64,000 nucleotides of DNA, taken from assembly GCF_000374405.1 (NCBI RefSeq), contig NZ_KB894218.1, positions 86,180-150,179 of the forward strand, given 5' to 3'. The notes beneath the pieces are model-generated. The model saw only the letters and a program-made list of their open reading frames with translations, was not told where the DNA came from and made no database searches. The stretch is from Riemerella columbina DSM 16469. Lineage in GTDB: Bacteria; Bacteroidota; Bacteroidia; Flavobacteriales; Weeksellaceae. Below are positions 1-8,158 of this stretch, one piece after another. The position numbers and the translations under genes are program-made. Every line of letters starts with the position of its first letter. The first letter of the stretch is position 1.

Positions 1-323
1 GTATTCCTAAATTGAAAAGTTTCAGAAATAGAAAATGGAAACCCCAAAATATCCACACTCTTATGTTTTAATGCCCGTTCTGCTCCCTTGATATTAGCGA
101 CGATAACGGATAATTGTGTATCAGAAATAGATTTATCAATTGCATCTACCACTTCGCCAGAGTCTGCCATTTGAGGAATGGCTTTGGGCGATACAAAACT
201 ACCACAATCTAGGACATCAAATCCTACCGCCATAAGGCTATTCAGATAGTCGATTTTGACTTCCGTGGGGATAAATTCACTCCAGCCTTGCATGGCATCT
301 CTTGGGCATTCTGTTAGAAACAT
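1..323 (-). CDS. Hydroxymethylglutaryl-CoA lyase, N-terminal part (cut by window edge)
   Basis: The minus strand from an ATG at 323 reads open to the window edge, about 107 residues. It begins MFLTECPRDAMQGW and continues with FIPTEVKIDYLNSL, then VGFDVLDCGSFVSPKAIPQM. This is the N-terminal TIM-barrel signature of HMG-CoA lyase as found in Bacteroidota, which splits HMG-CoA into acetoacetate and acetyl-CoA in leucine breakdown. The C-terminal two thirds, including the catalytic cysteine loop, lie outside the window. It is divergent from peptidase T. A related pyruvate-carboxylase-like aldolase is the main alternative. Confidence 0.85.
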   Translation of the reverse strand, partial: MFLTECPRDAMQGWSEFIPTEVKIDYLNSLMAVGFDVLDCGSFVSPKAIPQMADSGEVVDAIDKSISDTQLSVIVANIKGAERALKHKSVDILGFPFSISETFQFRN

Positions 324-426
324 TTTTACATTTTTAGATTGGTTTCAAATATAATAAAAATATTGAAATAAAAACATCAATTGGGAAAACCATAGCCATT
401 CCCTTTATACTTCGGTATAAAAGCCC

Positions 427-435
427 TAACTTTGT
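427..435 (+). promoter_or_regulatory. Probable -7 box for pepT
   Basis: TAACTTTGT matches the Bacteroidota -7 consensus TAnnTTTG and lies 17 bases before the pepT ATG. No clear TTTG/TTG -33 element is seen at the usual spacing. Confidence 0.55.
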
Positions 436-452
436 AGAAAAATTAAACTAAA

Positions 453-1712
453 ATGACAACAATAGATTTTAATCAAGAGTGGAAAACCAAACTACTCAAC
501 CGTTTTATATCGTATGTGAAGATTTATTCTACCAGCGACCCAGAAAGTGAATCCACCCCTTCTACCCCTCAGCAGTGGGATATGGCGAATCTTTTATTTG
601 AAGAGTTAAAATCTTTAGGCTTAGAAGATGTTTCCATAGATGAGCATGGCTATGTATTTGGATTTATTCCATCTAATTTAGAAGGTAAAGAAGTGTCTCA
701 AGTAGGGTTTATTGCCCATTATGATAGTACGCCTGATTTTAATGGCAAAGGCGTTAACCCTCAAATTTGGGAAAATTATGATGGTCAGGATTTGGTTTTA
801 AATAAAGACACGGGCTTTACTTTATCCCCGAAAAAATTTGAAACTTTAAAAGATTATGTTGGACAAACGCTTATCACTACCGATGGGACTACTTTACTAT
901 CCGCAGATGATAAGGCTGGTATTGCCGAAATTGTAACCGCTGCGGAATACCTTTTGGCACACCCAGAAATAAAGCACGGAAGAATCTCTGTAGGTTTTAA
1001 TCCAGATGAGGAAATCGGAAGAGGGGCACATTTATTTAATGTTGAAAAATTCGGCGCGGAATGGGCGTACACGATGGACGGAGGCGAAGTGGGCGAATTA
1101 GAATACGAAAACTTTAATGCGGCTGGTGCGGTGGTAAAAATACATGGATTGAGCGTACACCCAGGCTATTCTTATGGGAAAATGGTAAATGCAGGATTAC
1201 TCGCTGCGGATTTTATTAAACGACTTCCTGAAAATGAAACCCCAGCCACCACTAGAGGTTTTGAAGGGTTTTATCACCTATTGGATGTGACGGCTGATGT
1301 TTCTGAAGCAAAACTTCAATACATTATCCGTGACCATGATGCCGAAAAATTTGAAGAAAGAAAACGCGTGATGGAAAATACCGTAAAAGCCTTCAATGAA
1401 ACCTATGGCGAAGGCGTAGCAGAAGTAGAAATAAAAGAGCAATACCGCAATATGAAGCAACAGTTTGAAGGCAAAATGCACATCATCGACTTTGCTGAAG
1501 AAGCCATGAAAGCCGCAGGGATAGAGCCTAATATAAAAGCCATTCGCGGAGGGACAGATGGGGCTCAGTTGTCTTATATGGGGTTGCCGTGTCCTAATAT
1601 TTTTGCAGGTGGGCTAAACTTCCACGGACCTTATGAATATGTTCCATTAGAAAGTATGGAAAAAGCAACGAAAGTGATTTTAAATATTGCTCAGCTAGTT
1701 GCTGAAAAATAG
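453..1712 (+). CDS. pepT: Peptidase T (tripeptide aminopeptidase)
   Basis: A 419-residue M20B metallopeptidase that removes the N-terminal residue from tripeptides in the cytoplasm. Visible family marks are FIAHYDSTPDF (first zinc ligand region), TTLLSADDKAGIAEI (bridging aspartate), GFNPDEEIGRGAH (catalytic and zinc-binding glutamates), TMDGGEVGELEYENFNAA, and IRGGTDGAQLSYMGLPCPN near the C-terminus, with the final histidine in GGLNFHGPYEYV. Length matches the family. It has its own promoter and a strong terminator, so it is a single-gene unit. Confidence 0.95.
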   Translation: MTTIDFNQEWKTKLLNRFISYVKIYSTSDPESESTPSTPQQWDMANLLFEELKSLGLEDVSIDEHGYVFGFIPSNLEGKEVSQVGFIAHYDSTPDFNGKGVNPQIWENYDGQDLVLNKDTGFTLSPKKFETLKDYVGQTLITTDGTTLLSADDKAGIAEIVTAAEYLLAHPEIKHGRISVGFNPDEEIGRGAHLFNVEKFGAEWAYTMDGGEVGELEYENFNAAGAVVKIHGLSVHPGYSYGKMVNAGLLAADFIKRLPENETPATTRGFEGFYHLLDVTADVSEAKLQYIIRDHDAEKFEERKRVMENTVKAFNETYGEGVAEVEIKEQYRNMKQQFEGKMHIIDFAEEAMKAAGIEPNIKAIRGGTDGAQLSYMGLPCPNIFAGGLNFHGPYEYVPLESMEKATKVILNIAQLVAEK

Positions 1713-1715
1713 AAT

Positions 1716-1749
1716 AAAAAACAGCCTCATAATTGAGGCTGTTTTTTAT
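1716..1749 (+). terminator. Intrinsic terminator after pepT
   Basis: AACAGCCTCA, loop TAAT, TGAGGCTGTT, followed by a T run directly after the pepT stop. A run of A before the stem would also allow it to work on the opposite strand. Confidence 0.85.
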
Positions 1750-1843
1750 TCGTTAATTAATTTATAATCAATATAAAATGTTTTTTTGATATTAAAAATT
1801 TAATTACATTTACATTATCATTAACAATAAAATTTTTACCATT

Positions 1844-2098
1844 ATGAAAAAATTATTTTTTATGGCTACACTTTTGGTAGCAGGATTTATGAGTGCCAAT
1901 GAGTTTTCCTCAGTTAAACCAAATCTTTCAGTAGATTCAAAAATTGAATATGTGCGAGGTGTATGTAAAATGACATTCACAGCATATAATAGTCAAGGAG
2001 AAGCAATGTATTCTTGGACTGAAACTAGATATGCTGATAGTTATAACCAGTGTTTACAGATGGGACTTTCGAGACTTGCAGAGTTAAATAACCCATAA
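1844..2098 (+). CDS. Small exported protein, unknown function
   Basis: 84 residues with an obvious signal peptide (MKKLFFMATLLVAGFMSA, residues 1-18) and a short mature part with two cysteines (VRGVCKMTF and YNQCLQMG) that could form a disulfide. I do not recognise the family. It is followed by a terminator-like hairpin, so it is probably transcribed on its own. The mature part contains aromatic residues and no enzymatic motif. Confidence 0.65.
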   Translation: MKKLFFMATLLVAGFMSANEFSSVKPNLSVDSKIEYVRGVCKMTFTAYNSQGEAMYSWTETRYADSYNQCLQMGLSRLAELNNP

Positions 2099-2123
2099 TT
2101 ATTGAATTTGACAATATAAAGAG

Positions 2124-2150
2124 TGGATTTGATATTAAATCCATTTTTTT
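2124..2150 (+). terminator. Terminator after small exported gene
   Basis: TGGATTT, six-base loop, AAATCCA, then seven T residues; located between the 84-residue gene and the following GLPGLI gene. Confidence 0.65.
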
Positions 2151-2173
2151 AATCCTTAAATACAAATAATAAA

Positions 2174-2923
2174 ATGAAACATTTTGCTTTATACCTATTT
2201 TTATTGTTCTTTTATAGCGTTGTAACAGGACAAGAGATTCATGTTGAGTACTTGAACCACTATACAAAGTTTTCGGATTTTAAAGAAGATTTGTATATAT
2301 ACAATGATGTTAGTGTTAGTATTAGAGATTCGGTTAATCTTAAAAATATGGATAAAAGTCCAAAATTTGATTCGCCAGATGAAGCAATATTCTTTACTAA
2401 TAATAAGATACACTCTGTAATCATAAAAAAAAGGAATAATAAAGTTATTATCAAGCAGTATTTAGATGATATTCCTTATGTTATCTCAGATAGACTCCCA
2501 AAAATAAATTGGGAAATTAAATTTTCTGATAAAAAAAATATTTTAGGCTATGAATGTATTAAAGCAACAGGAACTTTTCGTGGCTCAGATATCATTGCCT
2601 ATTTTACGCCTAAAATAAAATATTCTACTGGACCCTATAAGTTTTATGGTTTGGATGGATTAATTTTAGAAGTTTATGAAGCTGACAACAATTTTAACCA
2701 TTGGGTAGCAACTAAATTACAATTTAATCCTGAAAAGAAAAGATTAGATGATTTTAATTATACCCAACAGGCAGTTACATTAAAAACATTTTTAGATATC
2801 GAACAAGCTAAAAAAGATGAGGATTTTAAAAAGATGACGAAGAATATTCCTAAAGATGTAAAAGTTACAAGAAATAAAATAGAAAGGACATCAATTGAGA
2901 AAAAATATGAGTGGGAACAGTAG
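2174..2923 (+). CDS. GLPGLI family protein, divergent (GLDGLI)
   Basis: 249 residues with a signal peptide (residues 1-20, ending VVTGQ). The family's central block is present but divergent: INWEI, GYECIKATGTFRGSDIIAYFTP and GPYKFYGLDGLILEVYE, with GLDGLI at 159-164 in place of GLPGLI. The usual GGRNWTAWFT element is replaced by RGSDIIAYFT. GLPGLI proteins are exported Bacteroidota proteins of unknown function. The next GLPGLI gene starts inside its 3' end (17-nt overlap), which points to translational coupling. Confidence 0.75.
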   Translation: MKHFALYLFLLFFYSVVTGQEIHVEYLNHYTKFSDFKEDLYIYNDVSVSIRDSVNLKNMDKSPKFDSPDEAIFFTNNKIHSVIIKKRNNKVIIKQYLDDIPYVISDRLPKINWEIKFSDKKNILGYECIKATGTFRGSDIIAYFTPKIKYSTGPYKFYGLDGLILEVYEADNNFNHWVATKLQFNPEKKRLDDFNYTQQAVTLKTFLDIEQAKKDEDFKKMTKNIPKDVKVTRNKIERTSIEKKYEWEQ

Positions 2924-3746
2924 ATTTCAATGGTTTATTATATGTTTTTTAATAAGTATTCAATTGTTCTCACAGAATTATAGGGTAATTTACAATTATA
3001 AGTTTGTAATGGACTCTACCAATCTCAAAGAACAAAATCACGAGGCTATGGTTTTAGATATTGATAGTAAAGGTTCTGTGTTTTATAGTTTTCCCAAGTT
3101 TTATCGTGATTCTATAAATACCAAGAAAAACATGCTACCTCCAAGTGGTATTATTGCAAATCAAATTGATTTTTTTGTAACTAAAGAATATCCAAGTTTT
3201 AAAACTACACTTTACAATAATATTAGTATTAACAAGTTTGCTGTAAAAGATTCGGTTCCATTAAATTGGAAAATACTAAATGAAATTGATACCCTCAGTG
3301 GTTTTACAATTCAAAAAGCAGAAACGGAATTTGGTGGTAGAAATTGGACAGCATGGTTTACATCTGATATCAGTATATTTGATGGTCCTTATAAATTCCA
3401 TGGATTGCCGGGTCTAATCTTAAAAATTGAAGATAAAAAACATCAGCATCAATTTACTTTTATGAGTATTAAAAAAATGATTGGGGGCAAGCAAAACTTT
3501 ATTAATACCCAGAACCTAAAAGTAAAGTCTATTTCAAATAAAGAGTTTAAAACCTACTGGAAAGAATACCTTAAAGATCCTGCAAAAGATACTAATTTTT
3601 TACTTTTAAATTCTGGAAAAGGCTTTAGTATTAATTGGGAAGGAAAGACCTACGATACCAGAGAAATGATGAAAAATGCTGAGAAACTTGAGAATGAAAG
3701 AATAAAAAAATATAATAATTTTATTGAACTGAATTTGTACAAGTAA
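2907..3746 (+). CDS. GLPGLI family protein
   Basis: 279 residues from the ATG at 2907. The frame is also open from a TTG at 2895, but the ATG gives a better signal peptide (FIICFLISIQLFSQ, cleaved near residue 23). Family signature blocks are AETEFGGRNWTAWFTSD and DGPYKFHGLPGLILKIED, with GLPGLI at 166-171. It overlaps the previous GLPGLI gene by 17 nt. Function is unknown; the fold is presumably beta-rich and periplasmic or outer-membrane associated (inference). Confidence 0.8.
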   Translation: MSGNSRFQWFIICFLISIQLFSQNYRVIYNYKFVMDSTNLKEQNHEAMVLDIDSKGSVFYSFPKFYRDSINTKKNMLPPSGIIANQIDFFVTKEYPSFKTTLYNNISINKFAVKDSVPLNWKILNEIDTLSGFTIQKAETEFGGRNWTAWFTSDISIFDGPYKFHGLPGLILKIEDKKHQHQFTFMSIKKMIGGKQNFINTQNLKVKSISNKEFKTYWKEYLKDPAKDTNFLLLNSGKGFSINWEGKTYDTREMMKNAEKLENERIKKYNNFIELNLYK

Positions 3747-3768
3747 TTCTAAAAAATAATTCTTATAA

Positions 3769-3801
3769 AAATCCCTCGTCTAAATTTTAGGCGAAGGATT
3801 T
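3769..3801. terminator. Bidirectional terminator between convergent GLPGLI genes
   Basis: A 16-bp stem with two G-T pairs (AAATCCCTCGTCTAAA against TTTAGGCGAAGGATTT) and A/T-rich flanks, lying exactly between the convergent GLPGLI genes ending at 3746 and 3806. Confidence 0.75.
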
Positions 3802-3805
3802 GCGG

Positions 3806-4669
3806 TTATTTAAGCTCAATAGGGTTGTTATTCTCGTTAAGGAATTTTTTCAACTTCTCTTCACCTTCTTTCATTTTTTCTAAAAAAGATGAGCCATCGG
3901 GTAGTTTATAATTCTTTAAAGCAGGGTTGCTAAATTGTGTTCTAAGCGATGCGAATGGATCTTTTTTATAATCTGCATAAGCTTTTTCAAACTTCGCTTT
4001 AGAAATTTCTATGGCTTGGTTAGCGCCAAAATCTTTCATCATCTTATCTATATAAGGCGTGGCTTCTTGCTCCGTTAAGGTTTTATTACCTTTTAGAGTC
4101 CATTGGTAGTGGTTTTGGTCATCTACCAGTTTTACAATTAAGCCAGGTAGTCCATGGAATTTATAAGGGCCATCTGCAAAAGGCAGTTCTGTGGTAAACC
4201 ATGCCGTCCAATTTCTACCACCAAATGTAGTCGTAGCTTTTTGCACGGGGTAGTTTTCCATAGTATCCGTTTCGGGTTGTACTTTCCAATCTAGTTTTAC
4301 CTCTTCATCGTAAACAAATTTTTTATTTAAAATAAAATCTTCGTATTTAATTTTATCCGTGATAGGATAAGGCTTTTTAATGGTATAGGTAAACTTACCC
4401 TGCTTAAGCCCAAATTTTTCTTGGTCGAACATATTACCAGTTCTTTGGACTTGTTTCATAAAGGCTTCCATCAGGGAATCTTGGGATACAGAAAGATAAT
4501 CTCTATAAATGGATTGGTCTTTCCAAATATCTAGTACAGTCATAGCGGTTTCTGTATTGGCAGAATCTTTATTCTTTTGATAAGTCATCTCGTAGAAAAA
4601 ACGATTGACATTTTGTGCTGAAATCAATCCCGCGATAAGTAATAGGGTAAAAGCAAATAATTTTTTCAT
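3806..4669 (-). CDS. GLPGLI family protein
   Basis: 287 residues. Signal peptide MKKLFAFTLLLIAGLISA with predicted cleavage before QN. Signature blocks: ATTTFGGRNWTAWFTTE around 145-161 and DGPYKFHGLPGLIVKLVDD, GLPGLI at 173-178. The C-terminus ends in a charged helical stretch followed by NNPIELK, a tail also seen as NNPIELD in the paralogue at 5778-6671 and YNPIEIS at 54077-54910. Function unknown. It is convergent to the GLPGLI pair at 2.2-3.7 kb. Confidence 0.85.
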   Translation of the reverse strand: MKKLFAFTLLLIAGLISAQNVNRFFYEMTYQKNKDSANTETAMTVLDIWKDQSIYRDYLSVSQDSLMEAFMKQVQRTGNMFDQEKFGLKQGKFTYTIKKPYPITDKIKYEDFILNKKFVYDEEVKLDWKVQPETDTMENYPVQKATTTFGGRNWTAWFTTELPFADGPYKFHGLPGLIVKLVDDQNHYQWTLKGNKTLTEQEATPYIDKMMKDFGANQAIEISKAKFEKAYADYKKDPFASLRTQFSNPALKNYKLPDGSSFLEKMKEGEEKLKKFLNENNNPIELK

Positions 4670-4715
4670 AGGTGTTTTTATTTATTAGTATATCAATTCA
4701 TAAAAATGTTACAAA

Positions 4716-4746
4716 AAAAATACCACATTTCAGATGTGGTATTTTT
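4716..4746 (-). terminator. Terminator of rplU-rpmA
   Basis: A 13-bp perfect stem (ATACCACAT / ATGTGGTAT plus A-T pairs) with loop TTCAG and a T run on the minus strand, just after the rpmA stop. Confidence 0.85.
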
Positions 4747-4767
4747 ATCATTGAATAAATGATATGT

Positions 4768-5025
4768 TTATGCGTTTGGTTCTACAGAAACATAAGATCT
4801 ATTATCGGCTTTTTTTCTGAAGACTACTTTACCGTCTACCAAAGCAAATAAAGTATGGTCTTTACCCATTCCTACATTGTTTCCTGGGTGGTGTTTTGTA
4901 CCTCTTTGTCTTACGATGATATTACCTGCGATAACTTCCTGTCCTCCGAAAATTTTAACGCCTAATCTTTTGGATAGAGAATCTCTACCGTTCTTGGAAC
5001 TACCAACTCCTTTTTTGTGTGCCAT
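4768..5025 (-). CDS. rpmA: 50S ribosomal protein L27
   Basis: 85 residues. Starts [16 protein letters not shown] and contains [30 protein letters not shown], the invariant L27 core, whose N-terminal tail reaches the peptidyl transferase centre. No N-terminal extension before the MAHKKG start, so no processing step is expected. It follows rplU by 31 nt, the usual rplU-rpmA order, and ends at a strong terminator. Confidence 0.97.
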   Translation of the reverse strand: MAHKKGVGSSKNGRDSLSKRLGVKIFGGQEVIAGNIIVRQRGTKHHPGNNVGMGKDHTLFALVDGKVVFRKKADNRSYVSVEPNA

Positions 5026-5056
5026 TTTATTTTAGGTTTTAAAAGGTTAAAAATTA

Positions 5057-5701
5057 TTAGGCTTTTCCGCCTTTAAGTTGTCCTTTAAGAGTTTCTAACT
5101 CATCAAACTTGCCATCTGCAGCCAATTGTGCTTGCTGAGGCCAAGTTGTAGGATCCATAGCTGCATAAACTGCACCATTAGGATCTAAAATTGCTTCTAG
5201 CTCTTCTTTAGTTTTCTTAGCCAAATCAGCGTATGATTTGATTCCTGCTTCTGCAAATAATTCAGCTACTTTTGGTCCGATACCTTCAATTACTGTAAGG
5301 TCATCTCCTTTTTTAGTGGCTTTTTTTGCAGTAGTTTTTGGTTTCGCAGTTTCTGCTTTCTCAGACTTTTCCGCTTTTTTCTTAGCGCCATCAAATCCTG
5401 TAATAGATACGATTTGAATTTGAGTTAAAGATTGTCTGTGTCCGTTTTTCTTAGCATAGCCTTTTCTTCTTTTCTTTTTGAAAACGATGACTTTATCCGC
5501 TTTTACATGCTCAAGAATTTCCGCTTCTACAGCGATACCACTTACAGCCGGGGCGCCAACTGTTGTTGCACCGTTTACGGTAAGAAGAACTTTATCAAAA
5601 GATACTTTGTCCCCTTTCTCACCAGAAAGACGGTTTACAAACAATTTTTGGTCTTGCTCAACTTTGTATTGAAGCCCTGCTATCTCTACGATTGCAAACA
5701 T
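5057..5701 (-). CDS. rplU: 50S ribosomal protein L21 with C-terminal helix-hairpin-helix extension
   Basis: 214 residues, about twice a usual L21. Residues 1-105 are L21 (MFAIVEIAGLQYKVEQDQKL, then KVIVFKKKRRKGYAKKNGHRQ and LTQIQIVSI). Residues about 108-135 are a Lys/Ala/Thr-rich linker (KKAEKSEKAETAKPK). Residues about 136-214 hold a helix-hairpin-helix-like domain: LTVIEGIGPKVAELFAEAGI, then SYADLAKKTKEELEAIL. To my knowledge such L21 extensions recur in Flavobacteriia. It is the first gene of the rplU-rpmA operon. The tail may bind RNA or DNA (inference). Confidence 0.95.
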   Translation of the reverse strand: MFAIVEIAGLQYKVEQDQKLFVNRLSGEKGDKVSFDKVLLTVNGATTVGAPAVSGIAVEAEILEHVKADKVIVFKKKRRKGYAKKNGHRQSLTQIQIVSITGFDGAKKKAEKSEKAETAKPKTTAKKATKKGDDLTVIEGIGPKVAELFAEAGIKSYADLAKKTKEELEAILDPNGAVYAAMDPTTWPQQAQLAADGKFDELETLKGQLKGGKA

Positions 5702-5777
5702 TGTTATAAATATTTATGGTTAATTAAGACCGCAAAAATAAGGATTTTTTTTGAATTACAAATATTTATCCCTAAAT

Positions 5778-6671
5778 TTATTTTTCTAACCCTACCAAAT
5801 CCAGTTCTATAGGATTGTTTTTGCGTTTGATTTCTTCTTCGGCTCTTTCTCTATAAAATTTAATGATAGCCATTTTATCGGTAATTTTTTTACCGTTCAT
5901 ATTTACGGTCATGTTGTAATTAGGATTCATCAAATCTTTTTTCAGTTCTTTTATTGGATCTTGTAAATAATCCTGCCAGAGTTTTTTAAATTGTTTTCTG
6001 TTGACAGAAATTCTATCGCCAGATAAATTATAGCCTTCTTTCTCTTGCTGGATGATATAATTCCAAGATAAATCTTCGGGTGTCAATTTTTTAGAACCTT
6101 TTAATAAAAATTGATGAGTTCGATTCTCATTTTCAAGTTTTACAATTAACCCTGGTAAACCATGGAATTTGTAAGGGCCTTCTGGAAATGGAATATCCAT
6201 AGTAAACCAAGCTGTCCAATTTCTTCCTCCAAACTTGGTTGTTGCTTTTTGACAAGGATATCCCTCAATAGTTTTAGTATCAGGCAAAAGATTCCATTTA
6301 AAATCAGAGTTTTCTTCAACCATTAAGAGAGTTTGTTCTATTGTTGTAAACCAATGGATTTTAAAATCTGAATATGATTTTCTCACTATATCACTAATGA
6401 TTTTAGCTGAAACATTAATTACAATATCCGTCAACCCCGCTCTTTTTTGCCTAATGACACTTTCAATATTAGTAGAGTCTTGTTTAAACTTCTTTATATC
6501 ATAATAATAAGAACTTTCATTTGGGGTAATATCCAAAATCATAAAGGCTTTATTGAGCGTGTCGGTTTTCGTAGAATCCAAAGTATATTGGTATTCGTAA
6601 GTAAAGCGATGTCTTTGTGCCCATAGTATTTGAGAAAGAACTAATGTTAAAAATAAAATGATGTGTCTCAT
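5778..6671 (-). CDS. GLPGLI family protein
   Basis: 297 residues. Signal peptide MRHIILFLTLVLSQILWA. Signature blocks ATTKFGGRNWTAWFTMD and EGPYKFHGLPGLIVKLEN, GLPGLI at 171-176. C-terminal tail KNNPIELDLVGLEK. It is the closest relative in this window of the gene at 3806-4669, with rplU-rpmA lying between them. Function unknown. A possible -7 box (TATATTTGG on the minus strand, 6695-6703) lies upstream. Confidence 0.85.
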   Translation of the reverse strand: MRHIILFLTLVLSQILWAQRHRFTYEYQYTLDSTKTDTLNKAFMILDITPNESSYYYDIKKFKQDSTNIESVIRQKRAGLTDIVINVSAKIISDIVRKSYSDFKIHWFTTIEQTLLMVEENSDFKWNLLPDTKTIEGYPCQKATTKFGGRNWTAWFTMDIPFPEGPYKFHGLPGLIVKLENENRTHQFLLKGSKKLTPEDLSWNYIIQQEKEGYNLSGDRISVNRKQFKKLWQDYLQDPIKELKKDLMNPNYNMTVNMNGKKITDKMAIIKFYRERAEEEIKRKNNPIELDLVGLEK

Positions 6672-6810
6672 AGGCTTTAAATTTTAATCACTAGCCAAAT
6701 ATATAAAAAATATTTATATAACTATAAAAACAGTAATTGTTTTTTTATTTAATAACCAAAGTGTTGGGATGGCAAATTCCAATATCGGGTTGGGTGATCT
6801 GGTATTATAA

Positions 6811-6847
6811 TTGATGCCATCAATGATGTTGATGAAATTTTCATCAA
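6811..6847. promoter_or_regulatory. Two inverted repeats upstream of hemA (candidate operator)
   Basis: TTGATG-C-CATCAA at 6811-6823 and the perfect 19-bp palindrome TTGATGAAATTTTCATCAA at 6829-6847 share the half-site TTGATG and have centres 21 bp apart, about two helical turns. The second palindrome occupies the place of the -33 element of the hemA promoter. This is the pattern of a dimeric regulator site; the regulator is unknown. Confidence 0.55.
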
Positions 6848-6861
6848 ACCAAAAAAAAACG

Positions 6862-6870
6862 TAAATTTGC
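6862..6870 (+). promoter_or_regulatory. -7 box of the hemACDE operon
   Basis: TAAATTTGC matches TAnnTTTG plus C exactly. It ends 13 nt before the hemA ATG at 6884, so the leader is very short. No good -33 element is present; the palindrome at 6829-6847 lies there. Confidence 0.7.
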
Positions 6871-6883
6871 CCTCTTGAACCTT

Positions 6884-8158
6884 ATGCATAAAGATAGCCC
6901 ATACCAAACTTCCAATTTTACGGTATTAAGTATCAGTTTTGAAAAAGCCGATGCCGATACGCGTGGGAAATTCACTTTTTTTGATGAACACATCAAAGAC
7001 TTTGTTAATCATATTCACGAAAGAAATATGGGGGATGCTTTTGTGGTTTCTACCTGCAACCGTACAGAAATCTATACCACCACACATAATTATATGTTTG
7101 TGGCTCAGTTATTTTGCAATACGGTGGGCGTTAGCTTAGTGGATTTTATTAAATATTGTGAAGTTAAGAAAGCCGAAGACGCGCTCAATCACTTGTTTAG
7201 AGTAGCTGCAGGATTAGAAAGTCAGATTTTAGGGGATTTTGAAATTATCTCTCAGATTAAAAAAGCCTTTGCGAGATTTAAAACTTATAAAAGAAAAACC
7301 AATACTTATTTAGAAAGAGCCATCAATTCGGCAATACAAATTTCTAAAAAGATAAAAACCGAAACGGGCATTAGTAATGGGGCGGCTTCGGTATCTTATG
7401 CGGCGGTTCATTACATTCTCAATCATCAAAGTCATCTTCAAGATAAGAATATTTTGCTATTTGGTGTGGGGGAAATTGGGCAAAACACGGTGGAGAATTT
7501 AATGAAGCACCTCTACAAGCCTAACATCAAAATTATCAATAGAACCTTAAGCACCGCTCAAGAAGTGGCGGAAAAATTCCAACTTCCTTATGGCGATTAT
7601 GCCGATTTTAAAAATGAATTGACAGAAGCTGATATCCTGATTGTGGCGACTGGGGCATCTCAACCGATTATCAATAAAGAAGATTTACCCCGAGATAAAG
7701 CCATTTTGGTGATTGACTTATCTATTCCACACAATGTAGATAAAAATGTTGCCGACTTACCAAATGCGACTTTAATTGATGTAGACGAACTTTCACAACA
7801 AATCCAAGCAACTATTAATGAACGCCGCAAAGAAATTCCAAAGGCAGAAGCTATCATCAAAGAAATGAGCAAGGAATTTATAGACTGGGAAAAGAAGAGA
7901 AAGTTTGTCCCAAAAATCCATCAATTCAAATCTTCATTACAAAGAATAGAGGAACACGAAATGCATAATTTCTACCGTAAGCACCGCTATATCGGTATTG
8001 AAGATATGGAACTGAGCAACAAACTCATCCAAAAAATCACCAATAGATTTGCCAAATACATTATCGACCATCCAAGGAAAGCCGAAGAAATAGCCAAACT
8101 GATGGAAGATATTTTTGTAAAACAACCGATAGAAGAATTTAATGAAAAACATAGTTAG
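6884..8158 (+). CDS. hemA: Glutamyl-tRNA reductase
   Basis: 424 residues; first step of C5-pathway tetrapyrrole synthesis (glutamyl-tRNA to glutamate semialdehyde). Marks: FVVSTCNRTEIYTT with the catalytic cysteine near residue 54, HLFRVAAGLESQILGDFEI, the NADPH-binding ILLFGVGEIGQNTVENL, and a C-terminal helical dimerisation region. The frame is open from a TTG at 6875, but the ATG at 6884 is preferred. It overlaps hemC by 17 nt and heads hemA-hemC-hemD-hemE. Confidence 0.96.
   Translation: MHKDSPYQTSNFTVLSISFEKADADTRGKFTFFDEHIKDFVNHIHERNMGDAFVVSTCNRTEIYTTTHNYMFVAQLFCNTVGVSLVDFIKYCEVKKAEDALNHLFRVAAGLESQILGDFEIISQIKKAFARFKTYKRKTNTYLERAINSAIQISKKIKTETGISNGAASVSYAAVHYILNHQSHLQDKNILLFGVGEIGQNTVENLMKHLYKPNIKIINRTLSTAQEVAEKFQLPYGDYADFKNELTEADILIVATGASQPIINKEDLPRDKAILVIDLSIPHNVDKNVADLPNATLIDVDELSQQIQATINERRKEIPKAEAIIKEMSKEFIDWEKKRKFVPKIHQFKSSLQRIEEHEMHNFYRKHRYIGIEDMELSNKLIQKITNRFAKYIIDHPRKAEEIAKLMEDIFVKQPIEEFNEKHS

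Noticed and set aside
5432..5812. 126-residue frame opposite rplU
   Set aside because: Antisense shadow of ribosomal protein L21.
6695..6860. Divergent AraC-type regulator next to hemA, as seen in some flavobacteria
   Set aside because: No such gene here; the neighbour is a GLPGLI gene. The regulator of the hemA palindromes is not in this window.
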